64,000 nucleotides of DNA from JAICKN01 sp036489565 (GTDB taxonomy: Bacteria > Acidobacteriota > Terriglobia > Terriglobales > Acidobacteriaceae): assembly GCA_036489565.1 (NCBI GenBank), contig DASXFN010000116.1, positions 1 through 64,000 of the forward strand. Reading direction: 5' to 3'. Within the stretch, counting starts at the first letter, position 1; every line of letters starts with the position of its first letter. Shown here in pieces: positions 35,125 to 42,812 of the stretch. The notes beneath the pieces were generated by a model. It did not search any database. It worked only from the letters and a program-made list of their open reading frames with translations, and had not been told where the DNA came from. The position numbers were made by a program, and so were the translations under genes.

Positions 35125-35469
35125 ATGCAGACAGTTAAATCTGTAGGCGTGTTGTCCGTAGCGAAAATTCTTGGTTTTATTTACGGGACCATGGCGCTGA
35201 TTTTTGTGCCGTTTGTGCTGCTCTTTGGCCTGTTGGGAGCGATGGGTGCCATGGCAAGCAGTGAGCACAGCAACCCTTTTGCTGCACTAGGGGTGATTGG
35301 CGTCATACTGCTTTCACTATTCATCCCCATCGTCTATGGGATATGTGGCTTCATCGGCGGGGCGATTGGCGCGCTGATCTACAACCTACTGGCGAAATGG
35401 GTTGGCGGGATTCAGATCGAGTTGCAATCACAGCCCGTGGGCCAGTACGCGGCGGCGCAGGACCTGTAA
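35125..35469 (+). CDS. Small membrane protein, unknown function
   Basis: A 114-residue protein with two or three hydrophobic segments: residues 12-40 (AKILGFIYGTMALIFVPFVL), 52-72 (LGVIGVILLSLFIPIVYGI) and a Gly-rich stretch 74-90 (GFIGGAIGALIYNLLAKW). A perfect AGGAGG lies 7 bases before ATG 35125, so the longer open frame from 34990 is not used. The VKSVGVLSVAKI opening is shared with uncharacterised acidobacterial proteins I recall. It is convergent with lysA; 50 bases separate the stops. Confidence 0.75.
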   Translation: MQTVKSVGVLSVAKILGFIYGTMALIFVPFVLLFGLLGAMGAMASSEHSNPFAALGVIGVILLSLFIPIVYGICGFIGGAIGALIYNLLAKWVGGIQIELQSQPVGQYAAAQDL

Positions 35470-35519
35470 ATTATAAAAACGGGACCGAAGCAGGAGCGCG
35501 GGTGTTTCGGCGGCCTGGC

Positions 35520-36827
35520 CTAAAGAGTCTCTGCTCGCAGAAGGTCGCGCACTGTTTCGCGCTTGCGAATTACTTTTGCCTTCGCGCCATCCACCAGGAC
35601 TTCGGCGGCGCGGGGGCGGGTGTTGTAGTTTGAAGCGAGGACCATTCCGTAGGCCCCGGTATCGAGGATGGCGAGCAAGTCGCCCTCATTCACTTCTTGT
35701 AGCTCTCGATCGCGGGCGAAGAAATCCCCGGTTTCACAAACCGGCCCGACGATGTCCACCTTTTCCGCGGAGCTGGCGTTCGGTTGCACGGGCACGATTT
35801 CGTGATGCGCGCTGTATAGCGAGGGGCGTATCAGGTCATTCATGGCAGCGTCCACGATCACAAATTTCTTTGCGCCGTTCGTTTTTTTATAAATCACGCG
35901 GGTCAGCAGGACTCCGGCGGGCCCGACGATGGAGCGGCCCGGTTCCAGGAGCAGATGTACTTTCAAATCTCGCAAAGGCGCGGTGAGAGCCTCGGCGTAT
36001 GCGGCGACGCGAGCGGGGAAGGCGTCGTTGTCGGATTGATCGTAAGAAATTCCAAGACCTCCACCCGCATCTACGTAGCGGATGTCGTGCCCTTCGCCGC
36101 GCAACTCACGCACGAGATCGGCAACCCGTTCCATGGCTTCGCGAAAGGGTTTTACGTCGCGGATTTGCGAGCCGATATGCACGCTCACGCTTGCGACTTT
36201 CAAAGATTTTTCTTGTGCGGCCAGCGTGTAAAGCTCGCGCGCCTGCTGAATGGGGATGCCAAATTTATGTTGATGCAGGCCGGTTGAAATGTAGGGATGC
36301 GTTTCCGCGGAGACGTCAGGATTCACGCGGAGAGCGATACGGGCCTTTTTCCGGAGCTTGCGCGCGCACTCGGCCAAGAGCTGCAATTCCGGCGCACTTT
36401 CCACATTGAAGGCCAGAATATTCGACCGAAGCGCGAGATTGATCTCGGCGGCGGTTTTTCCGACGCCGGAGAAGACAACGCGGCGGGCGGCTGCCCGGTT
36501 CGCGCGCAGGACTCTTTGCAATTCACCGCCAGAAACCACGTCGAATCCCAGTCCCAATCGCGCCAGCAGACGAAGGATGGACAGGTTGGAATTTGCTTTC
36601 ACGGCGTAGCAGATGGTGTGGGGAAATCCGTGAAAGGCTTTTTCAAACGCTTTCACGCGTTCCCTGATCATGGAAGCGGAATAGACGTAAAGCGGCGTGC
36701 CAAAGCGTCGGGCCAATTCTGAAGCGGGTAATTTATCGCAATGCAAGGCTTCAGCGTCGCGCTGCCTGGCGCGCTTCGTTGCTTGATACACAAATGCTGG
36801 GGGCCGTTCCTGGGAAGATTGACTCAC
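35520..36827 (-). CDS. lysA: Diaminopimelate decarboxylase
   Basis: A 435-residue fold type III PLP enzyme making lysine from meso-diaminopimelate. The PLP lysine is Lys77 in CYAVKANSNLSILRLL; LGFDVVSGGELQRVLRA, HQHKFGIPI, SVHIGSQI, GGGLGISY and EPGRSIVGPAG give the barrel's phosphate and substrate sites, and GPVCETGDFFARDREL holds the catalytic Cys. The ATG overlaps the stop codon of the upstream SpoIIE-type phosphatase by 4 bases, so lysA is translated after it. No lysine riboswitch is visible. Confidence 0.95.
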   Translation of the reverse strand: MSQSSQERPPAFVYQATKRARQRDAEALHCDKLPASELARRFGTPLYVYSASMIRERVKAFEKAFHGFPHTICYAVKANSNLSILRLLARLGLGFDVVSGGELQRVLRANRAAARRVVFSGVGKTAAEINLALRSNILAFNVESAPELQLLAECARKLRKKARIALRVNPDVSAETHPYISTGLHQHKFGIPIQQARELYTLAAQEKSLKVASVSVHIGSQIRDVKPFREAMERVADLVRELRGEGHDIRYVDAGGGLGISYDQSDNDAFPARVAAYAEALTAPLRDLKVHLLLEPGRSIVGPAGVLLTRVIYKKTNGAKKFVIVDAAMNDLIRPSLYSAHHEIVPVQPNASSAEKVDIVGPVCETGDFFARDRELQEVNEGDLLAILDTGAYGMVLASNYNTRPRAAEVLVDGAKAKVIRKRETVRDLLRAETL

Positions 36828-38599
36828 TTGCCTTTGCCCGAAGGTCCTTTCACTCGAATGGCGACGACAGTCTGGTCATCGAAGGTTTCTTCTCCGGCGG
36901 TGTGCTCATTGACCGCGTCGAACAAGGAGTTTACTACCTCCTGGGCGCTCATTTCCCAGCAGCGGCTGGCCACCTGTTCGGCGCGTTCGCGTCCAAATAA
37001 TTCTCCTGCGGGATTTTGCGCGTCGAGAATGCCATCGCTAAAAAATACAAAAAGGTCGCCGGGCTTGAGGCGGAAAGTAAATTCATCGTAGGTAGCGTCG
37101 TCGAAAAGTCCCAAAGGCAGGCCGGTCGCATCAACTACATTAGGCTTTCCGCCCTGGCAATAGATTGGGCGAGGCAGACCGGAATTGGAAACCTGAAGCG
37201 TGCTCTGGCGCTCATCCCAGAGGGCATAGATGAGGGAAACAAATTGCCCATCAATACGGCGTTCACTCAAGGAATAATTTACCGCGGAAAGCATCTCTGC
37301 CGGGCTGGGTTCGATGGGAGTGTGCGAGCGCAAGATTCCACTTACCAGGGCCGCGTAAATGGCTGCGGGCGCGCCCTTGCCGCTGACGTCACCAATGACA
37401 ATTCCCATCCTTGAACTGGAATAGGAAAAAAAGTCATATAGATCGCCGCCAATGGCGCGCGCGGGAACAAATTTGGCGGCGACTTCCAGCTTTGCCAGCT
37501 TGGGATTTTTTGGCGGCAGCAGGCGCAACTGGAGTTCGTGCGCCATCTGCATATCGCGCTCCAGGCGTTTTTCCTGGCGCGCGATTTCCTCATAAAGGCG
37601 GGCATTCTCCAGGGCGATTGCGATTTGCGCCGCCAGCGTGGTCATGGTGCGCTGATGGTCTTCGGTGAAGAATCCGCGCTTCGTGTGTTCCAGATCTAGT
37701 ACGCCGATGACTTTATCTTTGTAGATCAGCGGCGCGGCCAATTCCGAGCGGGTTTCGGGATTCGTCATGATGTAGCGCGGATCTTTTTTCACGTCGGGAA
37801 CCAGAACGGCCTGGCGCTGACTTGCCGCGTAACCTACGACGCCCTGATTCAGGGCGATATCATTTTTGAGGTGAATATTTTCCTGAAAGCGCAGCGAGAA
37901 GCGGTGCTGGAGTTTTTCGCCAGCGGCGTCGAGTAGCAAAATGCTGAACATCTGGTAATCAATCAGGCGGCTCAACAATTCCGCGATGTGGCGAAGCAGT
38001 TCGTCGAGATTCAAAATTGACGTTAGCTCGCGGGCGATCTCGTTCATCAGGAGAAGCGTTTTTGCCTGGCGGGTGGTGCGAGTGTGTAAGCGGGCGTTTT
38101 CAACACCCACAGCCATGCGGGAGGCGATGAGGGTGAGCAGTCGCGTGTGTTCTTCATTGAAATAATTCGGGCGCGCTGCTTCCATGTGAATGACCCCAAT
38201 CACACGATTTTTATGGATGAGCGGAACAGCCAATTGAGAGTGGTTGGACGCGGTGAGAATGTACTGGGTGGATTCGGCAGCGTCACTGACCAGGACAGCT
38301 TCGCGTATTTGCGCGGCGATTCCGGTGGCCCCTTCTCCTACTTTGACGCGAATGCGCTCCGCGACGTCTGCGGTGTGGCCGATCTGAAAACGGATGCGCA
38401 ACTCTTGCATCTTTTCGTTTAACAGAAAGATTGCAAATATCTGATAATCAACGACTTTATGGACAAGTTCGGCGACCTTGCGCAGCGAGGTGTCGAGATC
38501 CAGCGTGGAGCCGAGCGCGTCCGCCACCTCCAAAAGAAGAGGTTCCACACTCGCCGGAAGATCCATTTTGCTTAAAGATGCCGCCATTGTGTTCATCAT
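36824..38599 (-). CDS. GAF-GAF-SpoIIE (PP2C-type) serine phosphatase
   Basis: A 591-residue cytoplasmic protein. Two GAF domains cover about residues 35-175 and 205-345 (QIGHTADVAERIRVKVGEGA; FSLRFQENIHLKNDIALNQG). A coiled linker (EEIARQEKRLERDMQMAHEL) leads into an RsbU/SpoIIE phosphatase domain with AIGGDLYDFF, VIGDVSGKGAPAAI and FFSDGILDAQNPAGELFG. These enzymes dephosphorylate anti-anti-sigma factors in partner-switching pathways. No STAS or anti-sigma partner is adjacent. The gene overlaps lysA by 4 bases, an unusual pairing. Confidence 0.93.
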   Translation of the reverse strand: MMNTMAASLSKMDLPASVEPLLLEVADALGSTLDLDTSLRKVAELVHKVVDYQIFAIFLLNEKMQELRIRFQIGHTADVAERIRVKVGEGATGIAAQIREAVLVSDAAESTQYILTASNHSQLAVPLIHKNRVIGVIHMEAARPNYFNEEHTRLLTLIASRMAVGVENARLHTRTTRQAKTLLLMNEIARELTSILNLDELLRHIAELLSRLIDYQMFSILLLDAAGEKLQHRFSLRFQENIHLKNDIALNQGVVGYAASQRQAVLVPDVKKDPRYIMTNPETRSELAAPLIYKDKVIGVLDLEHTKRGFFTEDHQRTMTTLAAQIAIALENARLYEEIARQEKRLERDMQMAHELQLRLLPPKNPKLAKLEVAAKFVPARAIGGDLYDFFSYSSSRMGIVIGDVSGKGAPAAIYAALVSGILRSHTPIEPSPAEMLSAVNYSLSERRIDGQFVSLIYALWDERQSTLQVSNSGLPRPIYCQGGKPNVVDATGLPLGLFDDATYDEFTFRLKPGDLFVFFSDGILDAQNPAGELFGRERAEQVASRCWEMSAQEVVNSLFDAVNEHTAGEETFDDQTVVAIRVKGPSGKGK

Positions 38600-38659
38600 A
38601 ACAGCGGAAAGCGGGGCTCTCTATTGAGGAAAACGGAACCCACTTTCGCTTTGGCGCGA

Positions 38660-39214
38660 TTAGCGTCCGCGGGGAATGATGCGGATATCGGGCAGATTGC
38701 GATGCTGCTCGGCGTAGTCCAGTCCATAGCCAACCACGAATTCATCAGGAATAGTGAAGCCGACATAGTCGGCCTGAATTGGTTGCTTGCGACGGGAGGG
38801 CTTGTCGAGAAGCGAAACGATGCGGAAGGATTTAGGCTCGTGGGCGAGGATTACTTTTTTCAGGAAGTTCAGCGTCATGCCAGTGTCGAGAATGTCCTCG
38901 ACCACGATTACGTTCTGGCCGGCCAGCGATTGGTCAGGGTATTTGGTGACGCGGACTTCTCCCGTGGAATCCCAGCCATGCTTCAATTCATCTTCGGGGC
39001 TGGGGCGAGGGCCGTAGCTGGAGACGCCGATGAAGTCGAACGAGGTATCCAACTGAATGTTGCGCGCCAAGTCCGCCAGAAAAATTGCCGCGCCTTTCAA
39101 CACAGCGAGCAGCAGGACGGATTCTCCGGCGAGTTCGCTGCTGATGTCGGCGCCAATCGCCGCGACACGTTCCGCAATCTGTTCACGAGTAATAAGAACT
39201 TTCAGTTCGTTCAT
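38660..39214 (-). CDS. hpt: Hypoxanthine phosphoribosyltransferase
   Basis: A 184-residue type I phosphoribosyltransferase of standard length. LLLAVLKGAAIFLADLAR supplies the first loop, VIVVEDILDTGMTLNFLKKV is the PRPP-binding motif, and KPSRRKQPIQADYVGFTIPD with FVVGYGLDYAEQHRNLPDI form the purine-recognition end. It salvages hypoxanthine and guanine to IMP and GMP. It is followed on the same strand by the SpoIIE-type gene after 60 bases, and is divergent from the UPF0173 hydrolase gene. Confidence 0.96.
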   Translation of the reverse strand: MNELKVLITREQIAERVAAIGADISSELAGESVLLLAVLKGAAIFLADLARNIQLDTSFDFIGVSSYGPRPSPEDELKHGWDSTGEVRVTKYPDQSLAGQNVIVVEDILDTGMTLNFLKKVILAHEPKSFRIVSLLDKPSRRKQPIQADYVGFTIPDEFVVGYGLDYAEQHRNLPDIRIIPRGR

Positions 39215-39368
39215 TCTTCTACATGGTACTTGCTATTTTGATGACCGACAATTCATGGAGAGTTACCCGGCTGACAAGGTTATCCGGTTTGTTACTCTGC
39301 GCAGAGATCAATAGAATAATGCATGGAATATTGCTGAGGCATTACTTATATGGGAGTGTTGAAATCCT

Positions 39369-40070
39369 ATGAATCTTAAAGGCATTGAAGTTACCTGGAT
39401 GGGGCACGCGGCTTTTCGTATTCGAACCCCTGAAGGGCTTGTGGCGTTGGTGGATCCCTGGGTGATGGGCAATCCCATGTGCCCGGAGGGGGAAAAGAAC
39501 GTAAAGAAAGTGGACGTCATGCTGTGCACGCATGGGCACTTTGATCACATTGGCGATGCGGTGGAGATCGCCACCAAGCACAATCCACAAGTAGTTGGGA
39601 TTTTTGAGCTATGTACCTGGATGGGAAAGAAGGGCGTGAAACGGATTGCGCCAATGAATAAAGGCGGCACGCAGACCGTGGGTGGAATAAAAATCACCAT
39701 GGTACATGCTGAACATTCTTGCGGGATTACCGACGGCGACCAGATTGTTTATGGCGGAGAGGCTTGTGGATACGTGATGGAATTTTCTAATGGGGTTAAG
39801 ATTTACCACGCCGGAGATACGAACGTGTTTGGCGATATGCAGATCATCCATGAACTTTACGCGCCTGAAATCGTAATGCTACCGGTCGGCGACCATTTCA
39901 CCATGGGACCGCGTGAAGCGGCGTATGCTTGTAAGCTGCTAAAGCCGAAGACTGTGATTCCCATGCACTTTGGGACGTTTCCGGCGCTGACCGGTACGCC
40001 GGGAGCATTGGGGAAGTTAGTTCCGGCAGTGGAAGTTTTGGAATTAAAGCCAGGACAAACCGTCTCATAA
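39369..40070 (+). CDS. Metal-dependent hydrolase, UPF0173 (MBL fold)
   Basis: A 233-residue metallo-beta-lactamase-fold protein. TWMGHAAFRIRTPEGLVALV, the metal motif CTHGHFDHIGDAVEIA (H-x-H-x-D-H), MVHAEHSCGI, IYHAGDTNVFGDM and MLPVGDHFTMGPREAA with a final IPMHFGTFPALTG define UPF0173. The biochemical substrate is unknown. An O-methyltransferase starts 9 bases after its stop and a PIG-L deacetylase follows, so the three form an operon-like set. Confidence 0.92.
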   Translation: MNLKGIEVTWMGHAAFRIRTPEGLVALVDPWVMGNPMCPEGEKNVKKVDVMLCTHGHFDHIGDAVEIATKHNPQVVGIFELCTWMGKKGVKRIAPMNKGGTQTVGGIKITMVHAEHSCGITDGDQIVYGGEACGYVMEFSNGVKIYHAGDTNVFGDMQIIHELYAPEIVMLPVGDHFTMGPREAAYACKLLKPKTVIPMHFGTFPALTGTPGALGKLVPAVEVLELKPGQTVS

Positions 40071-40079
40071 ATTTGTTGA

Positions 40080-40781
40080 ATGAAGCGCGGCCAGGCCGCT
40101 GAGGTGAATGACGTGTCCCAACAATACAATCGCAAGCCGCGATGGCTTATGCACGGCGTAACCGCCGAAAATGTCGAAGACTATCTGTATTCCATATTGC
40201 CCCATCGGGATGAAACGCTTACGGAGATGGAAGCCGAGGCGGCGAAAAGAGATATTCCAATCGTGGGGCCGGCGGTTGCGCGCGTGCTGCATCAGTTGGC
40301 GCTGATAATTGGCGCCAAGAAAATTTTTGAGATGGGCTCAGCGATCGGCTATTCCACGATCTGGTGGGCGCGGGCAGTGGGCGAAGGTGGGCGAGTGTTC
40401 TATACCGACGGCAATCCTAAGAATGCGGATGAAGCACGGGGGTATTTCAAACGCGCGGGCGTGGCCGACCGCATTACCGTTAAGACCGGCGATGCATTGG
40501 AAATACTTTCAGAGCAGAAGGAACAATTCGATATTATTTTTAATGACGTGGACAAGGAAGATTATCCGCGTGTCTTCAAACTCGCCATGCCGCGACTGCG
40601 CAAAGGCGGATTATTTATCAGCGACAATGTTTTATGGAGTGGCAAGGTCGCCGACAAGAACTCTAAAGACGCATCCACCAAAGCCATTCAGGAATTCAAT
40701 CGTCTGCTCTACGAATCGCCGGACACCTTCACGACCATTTTGCCGATTCGTGATGGAATCGCCGTCGCGGTGAAGGTTTAA
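40080..40781 (+). CDS. Class I SAM-dependent O-methyltransferase
   Basis: A 233-residue protein of the O-methyltransferase family 3 (caffeoyl-CoA OMT-like). KIFEMGSAIGYSTIWWARAV is motif I, VFYTDGNPKNADEARGYF binds the SAM ribose, FDIIFNDVDKEDYPRVFKLA carries the metal-binding Asp, and GGLFISDNVLWSGKV follows. The acceptor is probably a catechol or hydroxylated small molecule. GTG at 40113 with GAGG upstream is an alternative start that removes 11 residues. It is the middle gene of a three-gene run. Confidence 0.9.
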   Translation: MKRGQAAEVNDVSQQYNRKPRWLMHGVTAENVEDYLYSILPHRDETLTEMEAEAAKRDIPIVGPAVARVLHQLALIIGAKKIFEMGSAIGYSTIWWARAVGEGGRVFYTDGNPKNADEARGYFKRAGVADRITVKTGDALEILSEQKEQFDIIFNDVDKEDYPRVFKLAMPRLRKGGLFISDNVLWSGKVADKNSKDASTKAIQEFNRLLYESPDTFTTILPIRDGIAVAVKV

Positions 40782-40795
40782 CAGGCGACCCAATC

Positions 40796-41530
40796 ATGCT
40801 GAAATTATTGTGCACCACCGCGCATCCCGACGACGAAGTATGGGCATTTGGCGGCTCACTTCTCCGCTACCAGGAACAGGGAGTGGAGACGCATGTGCTA
40901 TGTCTTACCCGTGGGATGGCCGCGACGAATCGCGGTGGAGCGAAGTCTGGAGAAGAACTTTCCGCGATGCGGACGGAGGAATTTTACGCGGCTTGCAGGT
41001 TATTGAAGGTGACGCATCCTGTGATTCTGGATTATCCGGATGGTGGATTGGCGAACCTGAATTTTTTGGATGCGGCGGGAGAGATTACGCGCCACATTCG
41101 TGAAATTAAGCCGGACGTAATTCTGACGCTGGGCCTGGAAGGAACAGTCACGGCGCATGTGGACCACTCCATGGTCGGTTTGTTTACCACGGCAGCCTTT
41201 CATTGGGCGGGGCGCACAGATCGCTTTCGCGAACAGTTAAGCGGCGGAGTGGCGGCACATCGCGCGCAGAAGCTTTATTACGTAACCGCTTCGCAAACCT
41301 GGCCTGAGCGACAGCCGGTTTCGCTGGCTCCGGTAACTGCGCGGGTTGATGTGCGGAAGTATATTGAGACGAAGGTTGAAGCTTTTCGCGCCCATGGGAG
41401 TCAATTGCCGCTCCTGGAAAAGTACGGAGAGCGGAGCTTGCGGCAGGCTGAGGAGTTGTTTCATCTGGCGGCTACAGTGGTTCCGCAAGCGGCGGCGGAA
41501 GAGACGTATCTTTTTGCCGGGGTTGAGTAG
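40796..41530 (+). CDS. PIG-L family zinc deacetylase
   Basis: A 244-residue protein starting MLKLLCTTAHPDDEVWAFGG, with the zinc-binding HPDDE, and continuing RTEEFYAACRLLKV, ILDYPDGGL and HVDHSMVGLFTTAAF where the third His ligand lies. It resembles the MshB/BshB-type amide hydrolases that deacetylate GlcNAc-conjugated thiols or related sugars. No bacillithiol or mycothiol synthase gene is present. The start lies 14 bases after the methyltransferase stop. Confidence 0.9.
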   Translation: MLKLLCTTAHPDDEVWAFGGSLLRYQEQGVETHVLCLTRGMAATNRGGAKSGEELSAMRTEEFYAACRLLKVTHPVILDYPDGGLANLNFLDAAGEITRHIREIKPDVILTLGLEGTVTAHVDHSMVGLFTTAAFHWAGRTDRFREQLSGGVAAHRAQKLYYVTASQTWPERQPVSLAPVTARVDVRKYIETKVEAFRAHGSQLPLLEKYGERSLRQAEELFHLAATVVPQAAAEETYLFAGVE

Positions 41531-41554
41531 CGGCGCTTATTTTGTGGGCCAAGA

Positions 41555-41641
41555 GTGGGACGGGCGGGATGCCCGCGCTTACTTCGGACTGATATTCGAA
41601 TCACATCTAGCTCGACGTGGGACGGGGGCGTCCGCCGCTAC
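41555..41641. repeat. Imperfect direct repeat of palindromic units
   Basis: GTGGGACGGG at 41555-41564 and again at 41617-41626 begins two related units; the first continues CGGGATGCCCGCGCTTAC, the second GGCGTCCGCCGCTAC. Each contains an internal GC-rich palindrome. They fill the gap between the convergent PIG-L and DUF190 genes and probably belong to a dispersed family. Confidence 0.5.
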
Positions 41642-41654
41642 GTGAGATGTGGCG

Positions 41655-41984
41655 CTACTCTAAATTTCCTTGCTCGATTACGATATTCTCGCGGACGATA
41701 AGCCGGTGGGCAGCCATCTCTTTTAGCTTGGGTAATACGCGGTTCACGTGCTCGTCCCGATCCACAAAGATGATGATCACGGGAAGCTTTCCGCCGGCAT
41801 CCACCAGATGGCTACTCTTCACGCGTTGGCGGCCCAGGAATCCCGCCACGCAATGCAGGGCGGTCGCAGCATAGACATTTTCTTCGCGCAGGAAATTCAG
41901 GATTTCCATGTGCAGAGGACGTCTTTGCCACTTGTCGTCTTCCTGAAGGTAAATCGTGACTTGGACTGCCATGTTGTTTGCCAT
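41655..41984 (-). CDS. DUF190 domain protein linked to fluoride exporter
   Basis: A 109-residue soluble protein of the DUF190 family, which has a PII-like ferredoxin fold. VQVTIYLQEDDKWQRRPLHM, ILNFLREENVYAATALHCVA and VKSSHLVDAGGKLPVIIIFV are the conserved strands and helices. Its ATG overlaps the crcB stop (TAATG sharing one A), so it is translationally coupled to the fluoride channel and sits under the same riboswitch. DUF190 genes often accompany crcB; a role in controlling the channel is inferred from this linkage. Confidence 0.9.
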   Translation of the reverse strand: MANNMAVQVTIYLQEDDKWQRRPLHMEILNFLREENVYAATALHCVAGFLGRQRVKSSHLVDAGGKLPVIIIFVDRDEHVNRVLPKLKEMAAHRLIVRENIVIEQGNLE

Positions 41985-42370
41985 TATCTCACCCTCGCCA
42001 GCGCCATGCCTGCCACTGCACTGATCAGACACAAAATGTTATTGCTCAAAACATTAGTTACCAGCAGGTGCCATTGGCCTTGCTCGAAATAGGCCATGCT
42101 TTCGTAGGCGTAGCTGGAAAAGGTTGTGAAGGCGCCGCAGAAGCCGATGATGATCAGCAACCGCCAGCGCGGATCAATGAGCACGCGTTCGGTGGTCCAG
42201 ATCACGAACCATCCCACGATGAAGCTGCCGATGACGTTAACCATCAGCGTGCCATACGGGAAAGTAGGACCAAGGATCTTGGCCGCGTAACGGCTCATGA
42301 AATAACGGGCATTAGCGCCGAAGATCGCGCCCAGGGAAATGATGAGTATGCTGCTTAGGCTTTCGCTCAC
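41984..42370 (-). CDS. crcB: Fluoride ion transporter CrcB (Fluc)
   Basis: A 128-residue four-helix membrane protein. SLGAIFGANARYFMSRYA, the GTLMVNVIGSFIVGWFV motif with the pore Asn, and IIGFCGAFTTFSSYAYES with the phenylalanine-box FTTFSS region are diagnostic. Fluc dimers export fluoride. The GTG at 42370 is chosen: GGGAG lies 9 bases upstream and the fluoride riboswitch ends directly before it, whereas the longer open frame to 42496 reads through the riboswitch. It is coupled to the DUF190 gene. Confidence 0.95.
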   Translation of the reverse strand: MSESLSSILIISLGAIFGANARYFMSRYAAKILGPTFPYGTLMVNVIGSFIVGWFVIWTTERVLIDPRWRLLIIIGFCGAFTTFSSYAYESMAYFEQGQWHLLVTNVLSNNILCLISAVAGMALARVR

Positions 42371-42379
42371 GACAGAGTT

Positions 42380-42460
42380 CTCCCTACAAAGTTTGTAGGA
42401 GTTATCAGCCGGAGAGTCTATCCGTTCAGACCCGGCGGTTCGGGGCGAACTCCATCGCCT
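42380..42460 (-). promoter_or_regulatory. Fluoride riboswitch (crcB motif) with expression platform
   Basis: On the minus strand the aptamer reads GGCGATGGAGTTCGCCCC, then AACCGCC, and ends CTGATAACTCCTAC (42459 down to 42395), which is the crcB motif consensus. The 3' strand CTCCTACAAA can pair instead with TTTGTAGGGAG directly downstream, enclosing the crcB ribosome site GGGAG (hairpin 42380-42401, one bulged G). In the ligand-bound fold CTCC should pair with GGAG of the aptamer and free the ribosome site. Control is therefore probably translational. Confidence 0.92.
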
Positions 42461-42527
42461 ATCTATTTTTAACATAGAAGAGCGGTGAGAACACATGGAA
42501 TTTGCGGCAATTGGTTACCAGTGGTTT

Positions 42528-42788
42528 TTATTGAAGAGGTGCTGGGTTGATGGGATGAATATTGAATTTTCCGTTTTCGTTGTCCACGGAGACTAAACTG
42601 CCATCCTCAATTCTGAGCATTCCCGCCAGCCACTCAGGAATTACGATCTTTAGATATTCACCCTCAACCTCTGAGATGCCACGTGAACATTCGATCAGTT
42701 CTCGCCCACCGGCTTCAAGGGGAATAAGCAAAGTGAGCTTACCATCTATTTTTTCTACAGGACCATGAAGAGAAGTGATTCCGCACAT
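42528..42788 (-). CDS. Small protein of unknown function
   Basis: An 86-residue acidic protein, MCGITSLHGPVEKIDGKLTL onward, with a beta-strand-rich pattern (LTLLIPLEAGG, YLKIVIPEWLAGMLRIEDGS, LVSVDNENGKFNI). The ending IEDGSLVSVDNENGKF could be a swapped-hairpin-like element, but no family is recognised. GGGAG lies 7 bases before the ATG. It is 24 bases downstream of ispA on the same strand and may be co-transcribed with it. Confidence 0.65.
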   Translation of the reverse strand: MCGITSLHGPVEKIDGKLTLLIPLEAGGRELIECSRGISEVEGEYLKIVIPEWLAGMLRIEDGSLVSVDNENGKFNIHPINPAPLQ

Positions 42789-42812
42789 AACATCTCCCGC
42801 AACGATTTCTGG

